Assembly (NCBI GenBank): GCA_910587465.1
Contig: CAJUMS010000109.1
Span: 1-8,001 of the forward strand
Source of the DNA: an uncultured Oscillospiraceae bacterium
Lineage (GTDB): Bacteria; Bacillota; Clostridia; Oscillospirales; Ruminococcaceae
DNA length: 8,001 bases
Direction of reading: 5' to 3'
This document shows, in pieces, positions 7,541 to 8,001 of the stretch. Below the pieces are notes generated by a model. It worked only from the letters and a program-made list of their open reading frames with translations, ran no database searches and was not told where the DNA came from. The first letter of the stretch is position 1. Every line of letters starts with the position of its first letter. Both the position numbers and the translations under genes were made by a program.

Positions 7541-7976
7541 TTACGCTCACCTCCGAATTATTTGCCGCCCAATTCTTAGCGCCTATGTGAGCGTTCCACA
7601 TTTTCGCGTACAGCTCGTTTGAACTCAAAAGCTCTTCCTGCGTCCCCTGAGCGATAATTTTTCCGTTTTCAAGCAAAATAATGTTGTCGGCAGACTTGAT
7701 CGTTGACAGCCTGTGCGCGATAACAAGCAGCGTTTTTCCCTTTGTAAGATTGCTTATCGACTGCTGTATCTGCGCTTCGTTTTCGGGATCGGTAAACGCC
7801 GTAGCTTCATCGAGAATAACGATCGGCGCATTTTTCAGAATTGCTCTCGCGATAGCGATACGCTGGCGTTCGCCACCCGACAGCTTTCCGCCCGCCTCTC
7901 CCGCGCTTGAATCGTAACCGTTCTCCAGTTTCACTATGAACTCGTCGTGATGTTGTATAATAAAACTTGACACCAA
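7533..7976 (-). pseudogene. ABC half-transporter remnant: distal half of the ATPase domain only
   Basis: Only the end of an exporter-fold half-transporter is here. Numbered from the TTG at 7976, it contains the signature LSGGERQ (32-38), Walker B IVILDE (52-57), D-loop FTDPENE (61-67) and switch His88, and a normal C-terminus. The membrane domain, Walker A and Q-loop, about 430 residues, are missing. Homology starts abruptly at HDEFI, near 7949. Further upstream the frame stays open to the window edge but encodes ALYFFENLVSSFIIQ, which is not ABC sequence. The TTG at 7976 has no ribosome site, so the apparent start is unlikely to be real. It overlaps the next gene by eight bases and was probably that protein's heterodimer partner. 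Truncation by an insertion or rearrangement is my preferred reading, and an assembly join at the window edge is the main alternative. Confidence 0.7.
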
Positions 7977-8001
7977 ATTCTCAAAGAAGTATAATGCAAG
8001 T
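7951..8001. other. Foreign-looking sequence at a break in the ABC gene
   Basis: From about 7950 to the edge, the sequence stops matching an ABC ATPase and becomes AT-rich. It starts TGTTGTATAATAAAACTTGA and carries a consensus promoter pointing outward to the right. A strong promoter a few bases inside a boundary is what the end of an insertion sequence often looks like, but no transposase, second end or target duplication is visible, so no family can be named. Confidence 0.35.
7967..7995 (+). promoter_or_regulatory. Consensus vegetative promoter reading right out of the window
   Basis: TTGACA (7967-7972) and TATAAT (7990-7995) are both exact consensus matches and are separated by 17 bases, the optimal spacing for the main bacterial sigma factor. 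It runs opposite to every gene in the window, so it must serve something beyond 8001. A second TATAAT at 7956-7961 has no good -35 partner. Confidence 0.7.

Noticed and set aside
5795..7976. The half-transporter pair as an ordinary multidrug exporter
   Set aside because: It is not ruled out by sequence, but the neighbouring importer and PchR-like regulator make a chelate-related role more likely.

Overview
The window holds one compact, divergently bounded transport locus read entirely from the minus strand. Strong Shine-Dalgarno sites (AAGGAGG, GGAGGTGA), very short gene spacing with ATGA-type overlaps, a lipoprotein-type binding protein and mid-range base composition suggest a Firmicute of the Clostridia, perhaps Ruminococcus/Oscillospiraceae-like. 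The taxon is inferred from style, not from a search.

In transcription order (right to left), the window opens with about 50 bases (7951-8001) unrelated to the gene they abut. These carry a perfect consensus promoter pointing right, out of the window. Next comes the 3' remnant of an ABC exporter-fold half-transporter (7533-7976), with only the distal half of its nucleotide-binding domain, then a complete partner half-transporter (5795-7540). The two overlap by 8 bases and look like the halves of a heterodimer. A 143-base gap follows, with a 14-codon mini-ORF, a weak bidirectional terminator-like hairpin and a small dyad next to the next ribosome binding site.

The second block is a complete nickel/peptide-type (NikABCDE/Dpp-like) importer operon: two permeases (4704-5651, 3890-4711), two short NikD/NikE-sized ATPases (3134-3889, 2304-3110) and a family 5 solute-binding lipoprotein (619-2307). 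The operon ends with an AraC/PchR-like regulator sensor domain (41-604), which stops before any visible DNA-binding domain.

Working model (inference): the binding protein captures a small chelate or peptide outside the cell, the two permeases and two ATPases import it, and the exporter-fold pair, resembling siderophore-linked YbtPQ/IrtAB proteins, moves a related molecule. The regulator, if functional, would sense the ligand. The set resembles a metallophore or siderophore acquisition locus. Both outer genes look broken, so the locus may be decaying or bounded by rearrangements. No tRNA, rRNA, CRISPR array or complete insertion sequence is visible, and no gene-free stretch exceeds 300 bases.
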